From contig NZ_CAHJXL010000001.1 of NCBI RefSeq assembly GCF_903645315.1, positions 806,001 through 870,000 of the forward strand: DNA of 64,000 nt. Reading direction: 5' to 3'. The notes under the pieces were generated by a model that ran no database searches, had not been told where the DNA came from, and saw nothing but the letters and a program-made list of their open reading frames with translations. Positions 7,817-16,178 of the stretch are shown in pieces (position 1 is the first letter of the stretch; every line of letters starts with the position of its first letter). The position numbers and the translations under genes are program-made. Origin of the DNA: Victivallis sp. Marseille-Q1083 (GTDB taxonomy: Bacteria > Verrucomicrobiota > Lentisphaeria > Victivallales > Victivallaceae).

Positions 7817-8923
7817 TCAGTTGGCCGCCAGCGCAACCGGTTCCGGCACCGATTGCGCCACAACCGCCCCCGGCGCCGGCGCCGTCGACTCCCGCCGGAT
7901 GAATTGCGGTGAAATCCAGATCGGCTTGCCGTCGCTGTTCGGCTGAAGCTGCCGCATCACCGCGTCGAGAATCCGGTTGATATCGAGCCGCAGCGTCGTC
8001 AGCGGCGGCTTCAGGTAGCGGGCGATCGGGCAATCATCCATGCCGATGACGCTCAAATCTCCGCCGACCTGCCGGCCGCTGTCGGCCGCCGCCTGGTAGA
8101 CCGCCTCGGCATGCTGGTCGCCGGAAATCACCGCGCTGACCTCCGGATGCTCCTTCAGAAGGGCGCACATCCGCGGGTAGACTTCTTCGCCAATCCCGCC
8201 GGCATCGAGGACATATTCCGGCCGGGCCACCAGGTTCCAGCGCCCCATTTCCTCATAGAAACCGAGCAGCCGCTGATACTGGTCGCGCTGCCAGAACTCA
8301 CCGGGTTTGACATAAGCGATATGGCGGTGGCCGAGTTTGACCAGATGCTCCATGCGCAACCGGCTGATCAGCCGGTTGTCGTTCAGGATCGAGTGCGGCA
8401 CATCATGCCAGAGATCCGGAAACAACAGCGCATAGCGGATATGGCTCTGTTCGAGGAATTGCGATACTTCATACTGCAGCAGCATGGTGATGACCAGGCA
8501 TTGCGGTTTCAGCTTGCGGATCAGCGAAAGCAGATACTCCGACGACGAAAAGGTCGGGACGGTCGTCAAACGCAGATGCATGCGCCGTTCGCCGAGGTAC
8601 TGGTTGAGCACCGTCAGCAGCGTTGGATAAAAATAGCTGCTGGTGAAGCGGTTGTCGACATTTTCCTCCGGCACATCCGCCGAAGTGATCAGGTCGATCG
8701 TATCGCAATTGAAGTCGTCGTCGGCCGCTTTGTACAAACCGCGCCCGCCGGGCTGCTGCTGGACGAAACCGCCGGCGACGATCAACTTCAGGGCGGTATC
8801 GACCGTCGCCTGGCTGACGCCGTATTGCGCCATCAGCACTTTGACCCCCGGCAACGGCATGCCCGGCTCAAGAGTCTTCAATGTTTTCAACAGCTCCTGA
8901 ACGAGCCATTCGTATTTTTTCAT
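7817..8923 (-). CDS. GntR-type HTH / LacI-type sugar-sensing transcriptional regulator
   Basis: This is a 368-aa regulator with an N-terminal GntR-like winged helix (about 1-70: VLMAQYGVSQATVDTALKLIVAGGFV) fused to a periplasmic-binding-protein-like effector domain of the LacI type (LGHRHIAYV at about 195-205, VSAVISGDQHAEAV, DLSVIGMDD, PPLTTLRLD near the C-terminus). It probably binds a sugar released by the neighbouring enzymes and controls the operon running leftward through the propeller, DUF4091 and GH16 genes. It is also divergent from the pseudopilin at 9365. It has its own strong promoter, with ATCGATAT boxes upstream that are candidate operators. The Shine-Dalgarno is weak. Confidence 0.85.
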   Translation of the reverse strand: MKKYEWLVQELLKTLKTLEPGMPLPGVKVLMAQYGVSQATVDTALKLIVAGGFVQQQPGGRGLYKAADDDFNCDTIDLITSADVPEENVDNRFTSSYFYPTLLTVLNQYLGERRMHLRLTTVPTFSSSEYLLSLIRKLKPQCLVITMLLQYEVSQFLEQSHIRYALLFPDLWHDVPHSILNDNRLISRLRMEHLVKLGHRHIAYVKPGEFWQRDQYQRLLGFYEEMGRWNLVARPEYVLDAGGIGEEVYPRMCALLKEHPEVSAVISGDQHAEAVYQAAADSGRQVGGDLSVIGMDDCPIARYLKPPLTTLRLDINRILDAVMRQLQPNSDGKPIWISPQFIRRESTAPAPGAVVAQSVPEPVALAAN

Positions 8924-8967
8924 TCTTTCAGCCTCGTTTCTGTCCGATGATTTGTTTTACTGTTTTA

Positions 8968-8996
8968 AGTATAGCGAAAAAACCGGAAGAAGTCAA
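8968..8996 (-). promoter_or_regulatory. sigma-70 promoter of the GntR/LacI regulator
   Basis: On the minus strand TTGACT (8996-8991) and TATACT (8973-8968) are 17 bp apart, 45 nt upstream of the regulator's ATG. The core extends to CTATTGACTT, the same string found at two other regulator or pilin promoters in the window. Confidence 0.75.
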
Positions 8997-9013
8997 TAGC
9001 GGAATCCTAAAAA

Positions 9014-9039
9014 ATCGATATTTTTTATAAAATCGATAT
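9014..9039. promoter_or_regulatory. pair of ATCGATAT boxes, candidate operator
   Basis: ATCGATAT occurs at 9014-9021 and again at 9032-9039, 18 bp apart in an AT-rich context just upstream of the regulator's -35. Further copies are at 9193-9200, upstream of the pseudopilin promoter, and at 10144-10151, upstream of the PHP gene. The repeated placement suggests a binding site for the adjacent regulator; this is inference. Confidence 0.45.
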
Positions 9040-9192
9040 AATAGAAAGCAATTGCCGTTTTTTCCTCACTTAAACTGTAAAAAATATCAATGCACCCTCC
9101 AGAAAAAGAAACGAACTATCAACACAATATATTTGTTTTTAATGAATTATTGATGAGATATCCGAGAGGGATGGATTTAAAAATATAATATT

Positions 9193-9200
9193 ATCGATAT
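9193..9200. promoter_or_regulatory. third ATCGATAT box, upstream of the pseudopilin promoter
   Basis: An ATCGATAT copy lies 26 bp upstream of the -35 of the promoter at 9227-9255 and would be bound by the same protein as the pair at 9014-9039. The rest of 9040-9190 is AT-rich DNA in which I see no gene. Confidence 0.35.
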
Positions 9201-9226
9201 TTTACAAAAAAAAGCTGAAACAGGGG

Positions 9227-9255
9227 TTGACTTTTCGATTTTTTTTTGATATACT
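9227..9255 (+). promoter_or_regulatory. sigma-70 promoter of the pseudopilin gene
   Basis: TTGACT (9227-9232) and TATACT (9250-9255) are separated by 17 bp that are almost entirely A/T. The predicted start of transcription is near 9262, leaving a leader of about 100 nt before the ATG at 9365. Confidence 0.75.
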
Positions 9256-9364
9256 TAAAAACAGCAATAATTAATCGGCGAATCAAAACGCCGGGAAATC
9301 ATCAAGCAAGAGTATTTGAAAACATTTCATGACTCTGCTCAAATCAAAAGAAAGGACGATGAAG

Positions 9365-10057
9365 ATGAAAAGAAGAATTTTCACCCTGATTGAACTGCTG
9401 GTCGTGATCGCGATCATCGCCATCCTCGCCAGCATGCTGCTGCCGGCGTTGGCAAAGGCCAAAGCGGCGGCGATGAACATTAAATGCGTCGGCAACCTGA
9501 AGCAGATCATGCTGGCCCAGCAGATGTACGCCGACTCGAACAACGACTATCTGGTCCACACCTTCAGCACCTGGGCCCATGCGCAGCCGACGGCGGAATT
9601 GATCAACGGCTACTGGTTCACCGCCCTGGCTGAATATGCCGGCACCCAGAAAATCACCTGGAACGACCAAAACAAGCTTCCCGGTACGATTTTTTCCTGT
9701 CCGCTCGCGGATGGCGGGGGTTTCCTTTCGTACAGTTTGAATGTCTATGCCCATCCCAGCAGCAATTATTCGCCGGGACAAGCCGATTTTAACAGTCGGT
9801 ACATCAAATTGACGGCGGTCCGCCGCCCGACGATTCAGGGATCAATTGTCGACGGCAAGGCCCCCAACGGTTACCTGAGCTACAAACAGGCCGGCGGTGA
9901 CGGCTACGATGACGGCAAATACTGGGTTTCCGATCGGCACGCCGGCTACAATTCCGGTTACTTCGACGGGCATGTGCAATCCCACCGGGGACTGATGCCG
10001 TTCACCTGGGACCCAAGCATAGACTGGATCTATCCAATCACCAGCGACACCTGGTAA
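9365..10057 (+). CDS. pseudopilin-like protein with H-X8-DG motif
   Basis: This is a 230-aa protein with a type II secretion/type IV pilin-like leader: basic MKRRI, then [20 protein letters not shown], including the Glu at position +5 needed for methylation and assembly. A prepilin peptidase would cut before the Phe. The C-terminal [14 protein letters not shown] is the H-X9-DG motif seen in very large paralogous families of Planctomycetes and Lentisphaerae, here one residue shorter. The ATG at 9365 is preferred to 9359 because AAGGA lies 8 nt upstream. The function of these proteins is not established; the location next to polysaccharide genes suggests a surface or periplasmic role in glycan handling. 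Confidence 0.85.
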   Translation: MKRRIFTLIELLVVIAIIAILASMLLPALAKAKAAAMNIKCVGNLKQIMLAQQMYADSNNDYLVHTFSTWAHAQPTAELINGYWFTALAEYAGTQKITWNDQNKLPGTIFSCPLADGGGFLSYSLNVYAHPSSNYSPGQADFNSRYIKLTAVRRPTIQGSIVDGKAPNGYLSYKQAGGDGYDDGKYWVSDRHAGYNSGYFDGHVQSHRGLMPFTWDPSIDWIYPITSDTW

Positions 10058-10093
10058 GCCATCCTTTTCTGACAGGTTCTTTTACAAAGCATC

Positions 10094-10122
10094 GGAGGCG
10101 GCCGTTTCGTCCGGCCGTCTCC
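10094..10122 (+). terminator. hairpin after the pseudopilin gene
   Basis: GGAGGCGGCC (10094-10103) pairs with GGCCGTCTCC (10113-10122) with one G-U pair and a 9-nt loop, 37 nt after the stop codon. Only a weak T-rich tail follows (TGATTAAAAT), so termination may be partial. Confidence 0.5.
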
Positions 10123-10143
10123 TGATTAAAATATCGAAAACGG

Positions 10144-10151
10144 ATCGATAT
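10144..10151. promoter_or_regulatory. fourth ATCGATAT box, upstream of the PHP gene
   Basis: ATCGATAT lies 43 bp before the ATG of the PHP-domain gene. It is the fourth copy in the locus and suggests that this gene shares control with the regulator at 7817-8923. No clear -35/-10 pair was identified beside it. Confidence 0.35.
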
Positions 10152-10193
10152 CAATGAAACTGCATATAGAGTAAAAAGAAAGTATGGCGAGAT

Positions 10194-11633
10194 ATGTTTC
10201 CCATCAAGAAACTATTGGCTTGGGCGGTATTGGCGGCGGTTGCCGCAGCCGTTTCCGGCAATCCGACGCCGCCGGACCGGGATTTCAATGCTTATCCCCG
10301 GGTGTTCCGCACCGGCAGCACCGGACAATTGACCATCGAATTCGCGCCGGGCGTTCTGCCGGAACCGACCGAATCGCTGCGGGTTCGCTGGGACCGGGAG
10401 GATCTTTACCACCCGGATCAGCCGGAACATTACCTGGGCTGCTGGCTCGGCAATGGTTTCCTGCCGCTGCCGTTCGAACGCGAGGGTGACCGCCTGACCG
10501 TGCCGCTGCAACTCGACGACGCGGAGCTGGAACGCCGCATTCTGGTCGAACAACTCGACGGCGACGGCGCCATCGCCCGGCAGCTCGCCAGCTTCCCGCT
10601 CTACGTATTGAAGCCGGATCTGTTTGCGCTGCGGCCGTTCCGCGGCGACCTGCACCTCCACAGCCGTCGTTCCGACGGCAGCATCCAGCCGGAAGAGGCG
10701 GCAAAGCGCTGCCGGGCGGCCGGTTACGATTTTTTCGCCCTGACCGACCACTACACCCAGCAGGGTTCGCGCGATGCGGCGGAAGCGTTGAAAAAATATG
10801 ATACCGAACTGGTTGCCATCCCGGGCGAAGAGGTCAGTCCCTATGAAATCGTCCCGGATCTGTTCGGCCATTTCGCCGCCCTGAATGCCGCATCCGGCAT
10901 TTCCGACCGGATCAAGACAGCTCCGGATGCCTTTCGAAACCGCGTCGCGGCGATCATGGCGACGCTGCCGCCGGAATGGCCGGCCCCCACCCGGCGCCAT
11001 GTAGCCGGATGTGAAGCCGTAGCCGAATGGATTCATGAAGCCGGCGGCGTAGCGGTATTCTCCCATCCGTTCTGGGTCACCACCGGCACGAAATTCAACA
11101 GCCCGATCGAAACCACGCTGGCGGTGATGCGGCGCGGCAAATTCGACTCCATCGACATTTTCAGCGCCCGAAACAGTAAGGCGGCGGTGCTCGGTTCAAA
11201 TTTTTATACCCTGCTATGCCGGGAAGGAATCGATATTGCGCCGAGCGCCAGCAGTGACGAACACGGCACGATGCAGGATGGCTTCGGCGTGGTTTACACC
11301 ATTCTGTTCGCGGCAGCCAATACGCCGGACGAGTTGATGAAAGCCCTCAAGAACGGCAACTCCGTCGCGGTCAGAAGCCGGGCGCTGTTCACCCGGGAGG
11401 ACGGTTCGCCGGAACGGCCGGAAGAGGTTTTCGACATCCCCCCTCAGCTCGCCGGAGAGTTCCGGCTGGCCAAATATGCCGAATTCCTGCTGCGCGAATA
11501 TTTCCCGGAGCAGCGCCGGATCACCGCCTGGGAAAGTCTCAACATTTTCAAGCTCGACGCCGGAACCGCGCCCGGCCGCCCGCCGGCTTCGTCGGTATCA
11601 GAACTGCAGCGGCGTTTCTGGGCCCTGCCATAA
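10194..11633 (+). CDS. exported PHP-domain metal-dependent phosphoesterase-like protein
   Basis: This 479-aa protein has a signal peptide (MFPIKKLLAWAVLAAVAAAVSG), a ~130-residue beta-rich N-terminal domain, and a PHP domain from about residue 150. PHP metal ligands are visible: H154-L-H156 in GDLHLHSRRSDG, T-D-H186 in ALTDHY, the E-E pair in PGEEVSP, and HPFWV further on. PHP enzymes hydrolyse phosphoesters using two or three metal ions. An exported form may dephosphorylate glycans or sugar phosphates outside the cytoplasm. The weak ribosome site and a start close after the preceding hairpin leave the exact start moderately certain. The next gene follows after 56 nt on the same strand. Confidence 0.8.
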   Translation: MFPIKKLLAWAVLAAVAAAVSGNPTPPDRDFNAYPRVFRTGSTGQLTIEFAPGVLPEPTESLRVRWDREDLYHPDQPEHYLGCWLGNGFLPLPFEREGDRLTVPLQLDDAELERRILVEQLDGDGAIARQLASFPLYVLKPDLFALRPFRGDLHLHSRRSDGSIQPEEAAKRCRAAGYDFFALTDHYTQQGSRDAAEALKKYDTELVAIPGEEVSPYEIVPDLFGHFAALNAASGISDRIKTAPDAFRNRVAAIMATLPPEWPAPTRRHVAGCEAVAEWIHEAGGVAVFSHPFWVTTGTKFNSPIETTLAVMRRGKFDSIDIFSARNSKAAVLGSNFYTLLCREGIDIAPSASSDEHGTMQDGFGVVYTILFAAANTPDELMKALKNGNSVAVRSRALFTREDGSPERPEEVFDIPPQLAGEFRLAKYAEFLLREYFPEQRRITAWESLNIFKLDAGTAPGRPPASSVSELQRRFWALP

Positions 11634-11689
11634 TCGGAACGGACCGTCGCACATTATTTCCCAAACAATCCATTTCACAGGACAACAGA

Positions 11690-14149
11690 ATGAAAATCCG
11701 ATTTTCGAGACAGAAAACGGCATTCATCGGAATAGTCGGGCTACTGCTCTGGTCATTGGCGGCCGGTGCAACGCCGGTCCAGAATAAACTGGTGCCAGGT
11801 AAAAACGGCGGCGCCGCCCATTTCGACGGCCTCGGCGACTCCCTGGTAATTCCGGGCAGCGAAACGCTGGATTTATCCGGTTCCTTTTCGCTGACAGTCT
11901 GGGTCAAGCCGGATCGCTGGATGCATGAAAGCACCATGATTCACCACGGCACCCTGTCGCTGGTCAAACGGGGCTACACCTCCGGCAGCATCTACTGCTG
12001 GGCACAACTGGGCGGCAAAAAATTAAGCCTGGTCTGGGCGCCGGAGGAGTTCCCGCTGCCGCTGGGCGAATGGAACCATATTGCTGTAACCTATGACGCG
12101 GAACAAGCACTGGCGATCGGTTATTACAATGGTGAGGAAGTAACGCGGATGGCCCTGGCCGAAAGCAATCCGGAGTTGACCACCCATCGGATCACACCGG
12201 GACATGTGCCGCTGCAATTCGGCGACGGCCTGATGCCTTACGAAGGGGCGCTGGACGGCATTTATCTCTATGACCGCCCGCTGACGCCGGAAGAGGTGAA
12301 AGCGACGATGACGGAACAGGGGCCGGATGGTGCGCTGGCAGTCTATCTTTTCAACGATACGCCAGGAAAACCACCGACGGACAGTTCCGGCCACGGGCGC
12401 AGCGGAAAATGGCTTCCGGGCGTCCATGAACTGGACTTGGACGAGCTCGGCCAAAGCTGCCGGACGGAAGCGTTATATCAGGATGAAACACTGACCGTCT
12501 GGCCCAAACACGCGCTGGACAAGGCAATGAAAGGCGACCGGCCGGCGGTCACCGCCATCAGGAATCCGGAAAATCCGTTGCTGCAGCTGGCGCGTAACGA
12601 AACGGAGTCGTTTCAGATATTGTTGACGCCGGAACGGCAACTGGACAATGTGACGCTGACCGTTTCTGATCTCAGCGGACCGGCCGGAGCCGGTCTGCCG
12701 GCGGCGGCAATAACGATAAACCGGGTGGAATACATCCCCGTCAACGAAATCAGCCGCACGTCCACCGACGGCACGGCGGTGAAAGGCGAAGCGGCGGTCG
12801 CCTTCGACGTCAACACCGCCCGTCCAGGGTATTATCCGGATCCTCTGCTGCCGCAGAAGGCGCCTTTGACGCTACAGCCGGGCCGCAGTTACGCATTTTT
12901 CCTCACGGCAAAGACCACCGACACCACAGCGGCAGGCATCTATCGAGGCACCCTGCAGTTGGTGACAGCAACGGAAACGCGGCACATTCCGTTCTGTATC
13001 GAAGTGTGGGATTTTGCTCTGCCCCAGGAATTTCATACAACCAATACCGCTTACTTTTCACCGTGGCGCACCACGATGGACGAAGATGTCGTCTACCGTT
13101 TCTTTGCCGAACGGCATCTGGCCAATACCCCATTGCGCGGTGAAGTGAAAGCAACAATCGCCGGTGATGGCAAAGTCCGGATCGATACCGCCGATTTCGA
13201 CCGTTCGGCACAACTGGCCATTGAGAAATACGGGATGAAAATGCTGCAATTGCCGCTGATGGGCATTTATCAGATGCCGAAAGCGGTCAACGCGGTACGA
13301 ACTCGCTGGTGCGGAGTGGAAATTTCTTCCGAACACGGTCAATTAACCGAAGAATTCAAACAGGCGTTCGGCGATTACCTGGAGCAGATTTCAGCACATC
13401 TCCGGGAAAAAGGCTATCTTGAACTGACCCGGGTAACGCTGGTGGATGAACCTTGGACTTGGCAGGATTTCACCTTAAGCGAACAATTGTCGGCATTGAT
13501 CCGCCAGCGGGCCCCGGAACTGAAAATCATGGTGACCAAATGGCCGAAAGAACAGTTGTACGGTAAAGTCGATATCTGGTCACTCGGTTTTTTTCAACCC
13601 GATGAGATGACCAGAGCGCTGGCACGCGGCGAAACATTGGAATGGTACCCGAACTGGCATGTGATCATCGACCGGCCGTTGATGGATGCCCGGATGCTGG
13701 GCTGGGCGATGTGGAAATACCATTTGAGCGGGCTCTTCCTCTGGCATACCGCTAACGGTTGGGACAAAGCGGCCAAAATTTATCAGGCACCCCGCAGCGT
13801 CTATTCAGACGGACGGCTGATCTGGGGCCTGGGATTGCTGGTTTACCCGGACGAAAACTTCAACCCGTGCTCCTCGCTGCGGCTGGAAGCGGTACGGGAT
13901 ACGCTGGAGGATTACGAGTATTTATATCTGCTCGAACAGGCGAGCGCCGGCACGGCCGGGCAGCCGGAAACCCGGCAACGCGCCCGGGAATTGCTGACCG
14001 GCGCGGTCGAAGCAATCGTACCGTATTACGAAGCGGAAGCAAAAGAAGAAAAATGGAAGCAGCTTCAATGGGAAACCGACTGGCGGAAACTGGCGGAATT
14101 CCGGCAGCAGATCGCCGTAATGATCCTCGCATTACAATCGGAACAATAA
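11690..14149 (+). CDS. secreted LamG + DUF4091 (GH123-like) protein
   Basis: This 819-aa protein has a signal peptide (to about residue 27, LLWSLAAGATP). A LamG/concanavalin-type lectin domain spans about 35-215 (AAHFDGLGDSLVIPG, FSLTVWVKPDRW, WNHIAVTYD, DGIYLYDRPLTPEEV). A linker and beta domain follow, then a GH123-like catalytic half with the adjacent pair D586-E587 (LVDEPWTW). The DUF4091 end has GWAMWKYHLSGLFLW, LVYP and SLRLEAVRDTLEDYEYL. The likely action is exo-removal of N-acetylated galactose or a related sugar from a polysaccharide held by the lectin domain; specificity is inferred. It is the second DUF4091 protein of the locus and shares the same overall layout as the 818-aa one. 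Confidence 0.8.
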   Translation: MKIRFSRQKTAFIGIVGLLLWSLAAGATPVQNKLVPGKNGGAAHFDGLGDSLVIPGSETLDLSGSFSLTVWVKPDRWMHESTMIHHGTLSLVKRGYTSGSIYCWAQLGGKKLSLVWAPEEFPLPLGEWNHIAVTYDAEQALAIGYYNGEEVTRMALAESNPELTTHRITPGHVPLQFGDGLMPYEGALDGIYLYDRPLTPEEVKATMTEQGPDGALAVYLFNDTPGKPPTDSSGHGRSGKWLPGVHELDLDELGQSCRTEALYQDETLTVWPKHALDKAMKGDRPAVTAIRNPENPLLQLARNETESFQILLTPERQLDNVTLTVSDLSGPAGAGLPAAAITINRVEYIPVNEISRTSTDGTAVKGEAAVAFDVNTARPGYYPDPLLPQKAPLTLQPGRSYAFFLTAKTTDTTAAGIYRGTLQLVTATETRHIPFCIEVWDFALPQEFHTTNTAYFSPWRTTMDEDVVYRFFAERHLANTPLRGEVKATIAGDGKVRIDTADFDRSAQLAIEKYGMKMLQLPLMGIYQMPKAVNAVRTRWCGVEISSEHGQLTEEFKQAFGDYLEQISAHLREKGYLELTRVTLVDEPWTWQDFTLSEQLSALIRQRAPELKIMVTKWPKEQLYGKVDIWSLGFFQPDEMTRALARGETLEWYPNWHVIIDRPLMDARMLGWAMWKYHLSGLFLWHTANGWDKAAKIYQAPRSVYSDGRLIWGLGLLVYPDENFNPCSSLRLEAVRDTLEDYEYLYLLEQASAGTAGQPETRQRARELLTGAVEAIVPYYEAEAKEEKWKQLQWETDWRKLAEFRQQIAVMILALQSEQ

Positions 14150-14175
14150 AATGCAAAAAAATTCGGAGCAATAAA

Positions 14176-14235
14176 ATGGCAAAAAAAATCTTGATCTGGT
14201 TATTATTCGCCGCCACAACCGGCATCCTAGCCTGA
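14176..14235 (+). pseudogene. signal-peptide ORF cut by the left IS1380 insertion
   Basis: ATG at 14176 with GGAG 7 nt upstream starts a frame MAKKILIWLLFAATTGIL that looks like a lipoprotein or signal-peptide start. It is broken at codon 19, where the IS1380 element begins (14231), and stops two codons later. Deleting the element and one copy of its CTAG duplication joins this frame to 15816-16105 and gives a 114-codon ORF. The residues after the leader (KTDRALSISSRK...) match nothing I know, so the original gene may already have been damaged by an earlier event. Confidence 0.5.
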
Positions 14236-15811
14236 ATGTTGCATGAAACTTTCGAATCGTCGAGAAATGTTCAGAAGATTCGGAAGTTTTTATTTTCAGA
14301 GTCGGATATTGTCGTTTTTTTGCAAATTGAGCATATTCCCCCTTTCCCCCGTTGTTGTTCGGCGAGCCGGGGACAGCTCTCCAAGGTTTTATTCCCAAGC
14401 GATGATTTTCGCAGCGATCAAGCGGAGGAGTTCCTGATTTGGACAAGCACTTGAAAGAGCAACATAAATTTTTCTGGTATTCCGCCGAATAATGGCACCG
14501 ATTTTCACCAGGTATAAGCGAATGCTGCCGCAGGTAGCCTCGGCAAATTGAGTTCCTGTCAACAACAATGCCCGAAACCGTTCCATGAGAATATAAGCCA
14601 AACTTGAAAGCAGAAGCCGGAATTGATTTGCCGCAAAGTCATGGCAGCTCGTCCGATCAGCGAAAAGATCCAGCTGCTGTTCCTTGATCCTGTTTTCCAT
14701 CTCACCTCGGGCGCAATAGACTTTTTCATAAAGATATTGTCCATCATCATCAAGATTGGTGACGATAAAACGATTATTCGGTCCGGGGGAGTTGAATTCC
14801 GCTTTGGCAATCACCCGGCGCGGGTATTTCCAAGTTCCTGCCGCATATTCGAACTGAGTAAACAGTTTTGCTTTTTCATGTGTTTCGTTGTAAAGTGCTT
14901 CCGCTTTCACTTGAAGATCTTTTGATAATTCCAGCAAACGTGGATTTTTCGCCAATCCGACAATATATTTGACCTCATTTTTATCACACCAGTTCAGCAT
15001 TTTCTGCCGACAAAAGCCACTGTCTCCCCGGAAAATAATCTTAACCTTCGGCCATTTCTGCCGAAAGCGCTTTACCAGTAGCGAGAGAATCGCCCAAGCA
15101 TGCTTGGCCGCATCAATTTTTGATGGACGCAAATAAGCCACAAGCAATTGATCCCCGCAGAAAACATACAACGGCAAAAAGCAATAGTGGTCATAATAGC
15201 CATGAAAAAAGCGATTTTCCTGCATCCCGTAAGTGAGGTCATCGGTAGCATCGAAATCAAGAATCAATTCTCGAGGCGGCGTGGAAAAACTTTCGATAAA
15301 GAATTCGACAAACAATCGGCTCAAATCTACGCAAGCACGACGATCGATTCCATTTTCGAATCGACATAAAGTGCTTGGAGTGGCGAGTTGACGATCACGA
15401 CCGACAACAGTTTGAATCAGCGGATCAGTTCGCAATTCATGATGGTCATTGAGATCTTCATGGCCGGCAACCAAACCAAAAACTCGTTGACGAAGCATGC
15501 TCAGATAGGAATGCTCAACTTTTCCGGGCTGTCGAATATCAAAAGAATCCAGCAGGTTACCGGCGCGCCGGGTCAAACCGAGTTTGCGGTCGAATTCTTT
15601 CACAAAAAGCAACCCGCCGTCACTGCTGATATCTCCACCGGCGAAATTGAATTCAATTTTTCTGCTTTTCGGACCTTGAAAGACCGGAATCGAAACATTA
15701 CATTTTGTCATTGGCAGACCTCGGCGTTATATTGTGATGTAAGATATTACAATATAATACGTTAGTCGAGAATCTGCCTCTTTGTTTTTGAAAATTTACG
15801 CAATATTCAGG
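14231..15811 (-). mobile_element. IS1380-family insertion sequence, left copy (1581 bp)
   Basis: The element runs from CCTGAATGTTGCATGAAAC at 14231 to the complement of CCTGAATATTGCGTAAATT ending at 15811. These are imperfect terminal inverted repeats of the form CCTGAAT-R-TTGC. It is flanked on both sides by CTAG (14227-14230 and 15812-15815), a 4-bp target duplication as expected for IS1380. A single transposase fills it. The copy at 27574-29154 has the same length, the same ends and an identical protein. The 5' (promoter) end of the transposase faces inward, toward the defence-like operon. Confidence 0.93.
14389..15711 (-). CDS. IS1380-family transposase (left copy)
   Basis: This 440-aa DDE-type transposase catalyses cut-and-paste movement of the element. 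The IS1380 family is recognisable from LILDFDATDD (first catalytic Asp), KIIFRGDSGFC (second Asp) and the YREMN-like YCARGEMENRIKEQQLDLFADRTSC block carrying the catalytic Glu. No frameshift or premature stop is present, so it is probably active. The start is the ATG at 15711, 100 bp inside the element. An inverted repeat (TTATATTGT/ACAATATAA) lies between the terminus and the start codon and may damp read-through from outside promoters. Confidence 0.95.
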   Translation of the reverse strand: MTKCNVSIPVFQGPKSRKIEFNFAGGDISSDGGLLFVKEFDRKLGLTRRAGNLLDSFDIRQPGKVEHSYLSMLRQRVFGLVAGHEDLNDHHELRTDPLIQTVVGRDRQLATPSTLCRFENGIDRRACVDLSRLFVEFFIESFSTPPRELILDFDATDDLTYGMQENRFFHGYYDHYCFLPLYVFCGDQLLVAYLRPSKIDAAKHAWAILSLLVKRFRQKWPKVKIIFRGDSGFCRQKMLNWCDKNEVKYIVGLAKNPRLLELSKDLQVKAEALYNETHEKAKLFTQFEYAAGTWKYPRRVIAKAEFNSPGPNNRFIVTNLDDDGQYLYEKVYCARGEMENRIKEQQLDLFADRTSCHDFAANQFRLLLSSLAYILMERFRALLLTGTQFAEATCGSIRLYLVKIGAIIRRNTRKIYVALSSACPNQELLRLIAAKIIAWE

Positions 15812-15815
15812 CTAG

Positions 15816-16178
15816 GCAAAACCGATCGGGCTCTTTCAATATCATCGAGAAAATTAAAAAGATTGGTGGGCGATGAGTGGGCGACTCCCACCTGTAATTT
15901 AAGCTCAAAAAAGCGGCAACTCGCCCTTCTTGAACTCACTCCTGGCACTTTATGGCACTCCGTCAGCAGAAGCCCGACTTCCCCTTTTTGGGGAATTCAC
16001 GGGTCTTTTTCCGTCGAAATGGGGAAAAAGTGGGGAACTTTTTTGAATGCAATTGAGCCATCAGCCAGCGGGATAATCACCAAGATTTTCCCTATAACCA
16101 ACTGACAGAATAATGTAGCATCGCGAGTTTTTGATTACAAATCGGAATCGTGTTTCTCTCTGAACAAATACCGGTAGA
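15816..16178. other. intergenic remainder between IS1380 and the helicase gene
   Basis: No convincing gene is seen. The plus-strand frame 15782-16105 is the downstream half of the interrupted signal-peptide ORF. A direct repeat GTGGGCGA within a short G-rich inverted repeat (GGTGGG ... CCCACC, about 15862-15890) lies near the left end. The 3' end of the helicase operon is at 16179, and no clear intrinsic terminator follows it. Confidence 0.4.

Noticed and set aside
15862-15890. Possible phage attachment site (repeated GTGGGCGA)
   Set aside because: No matching copy is seen at the right edge of the island and no integrase is present in the window.
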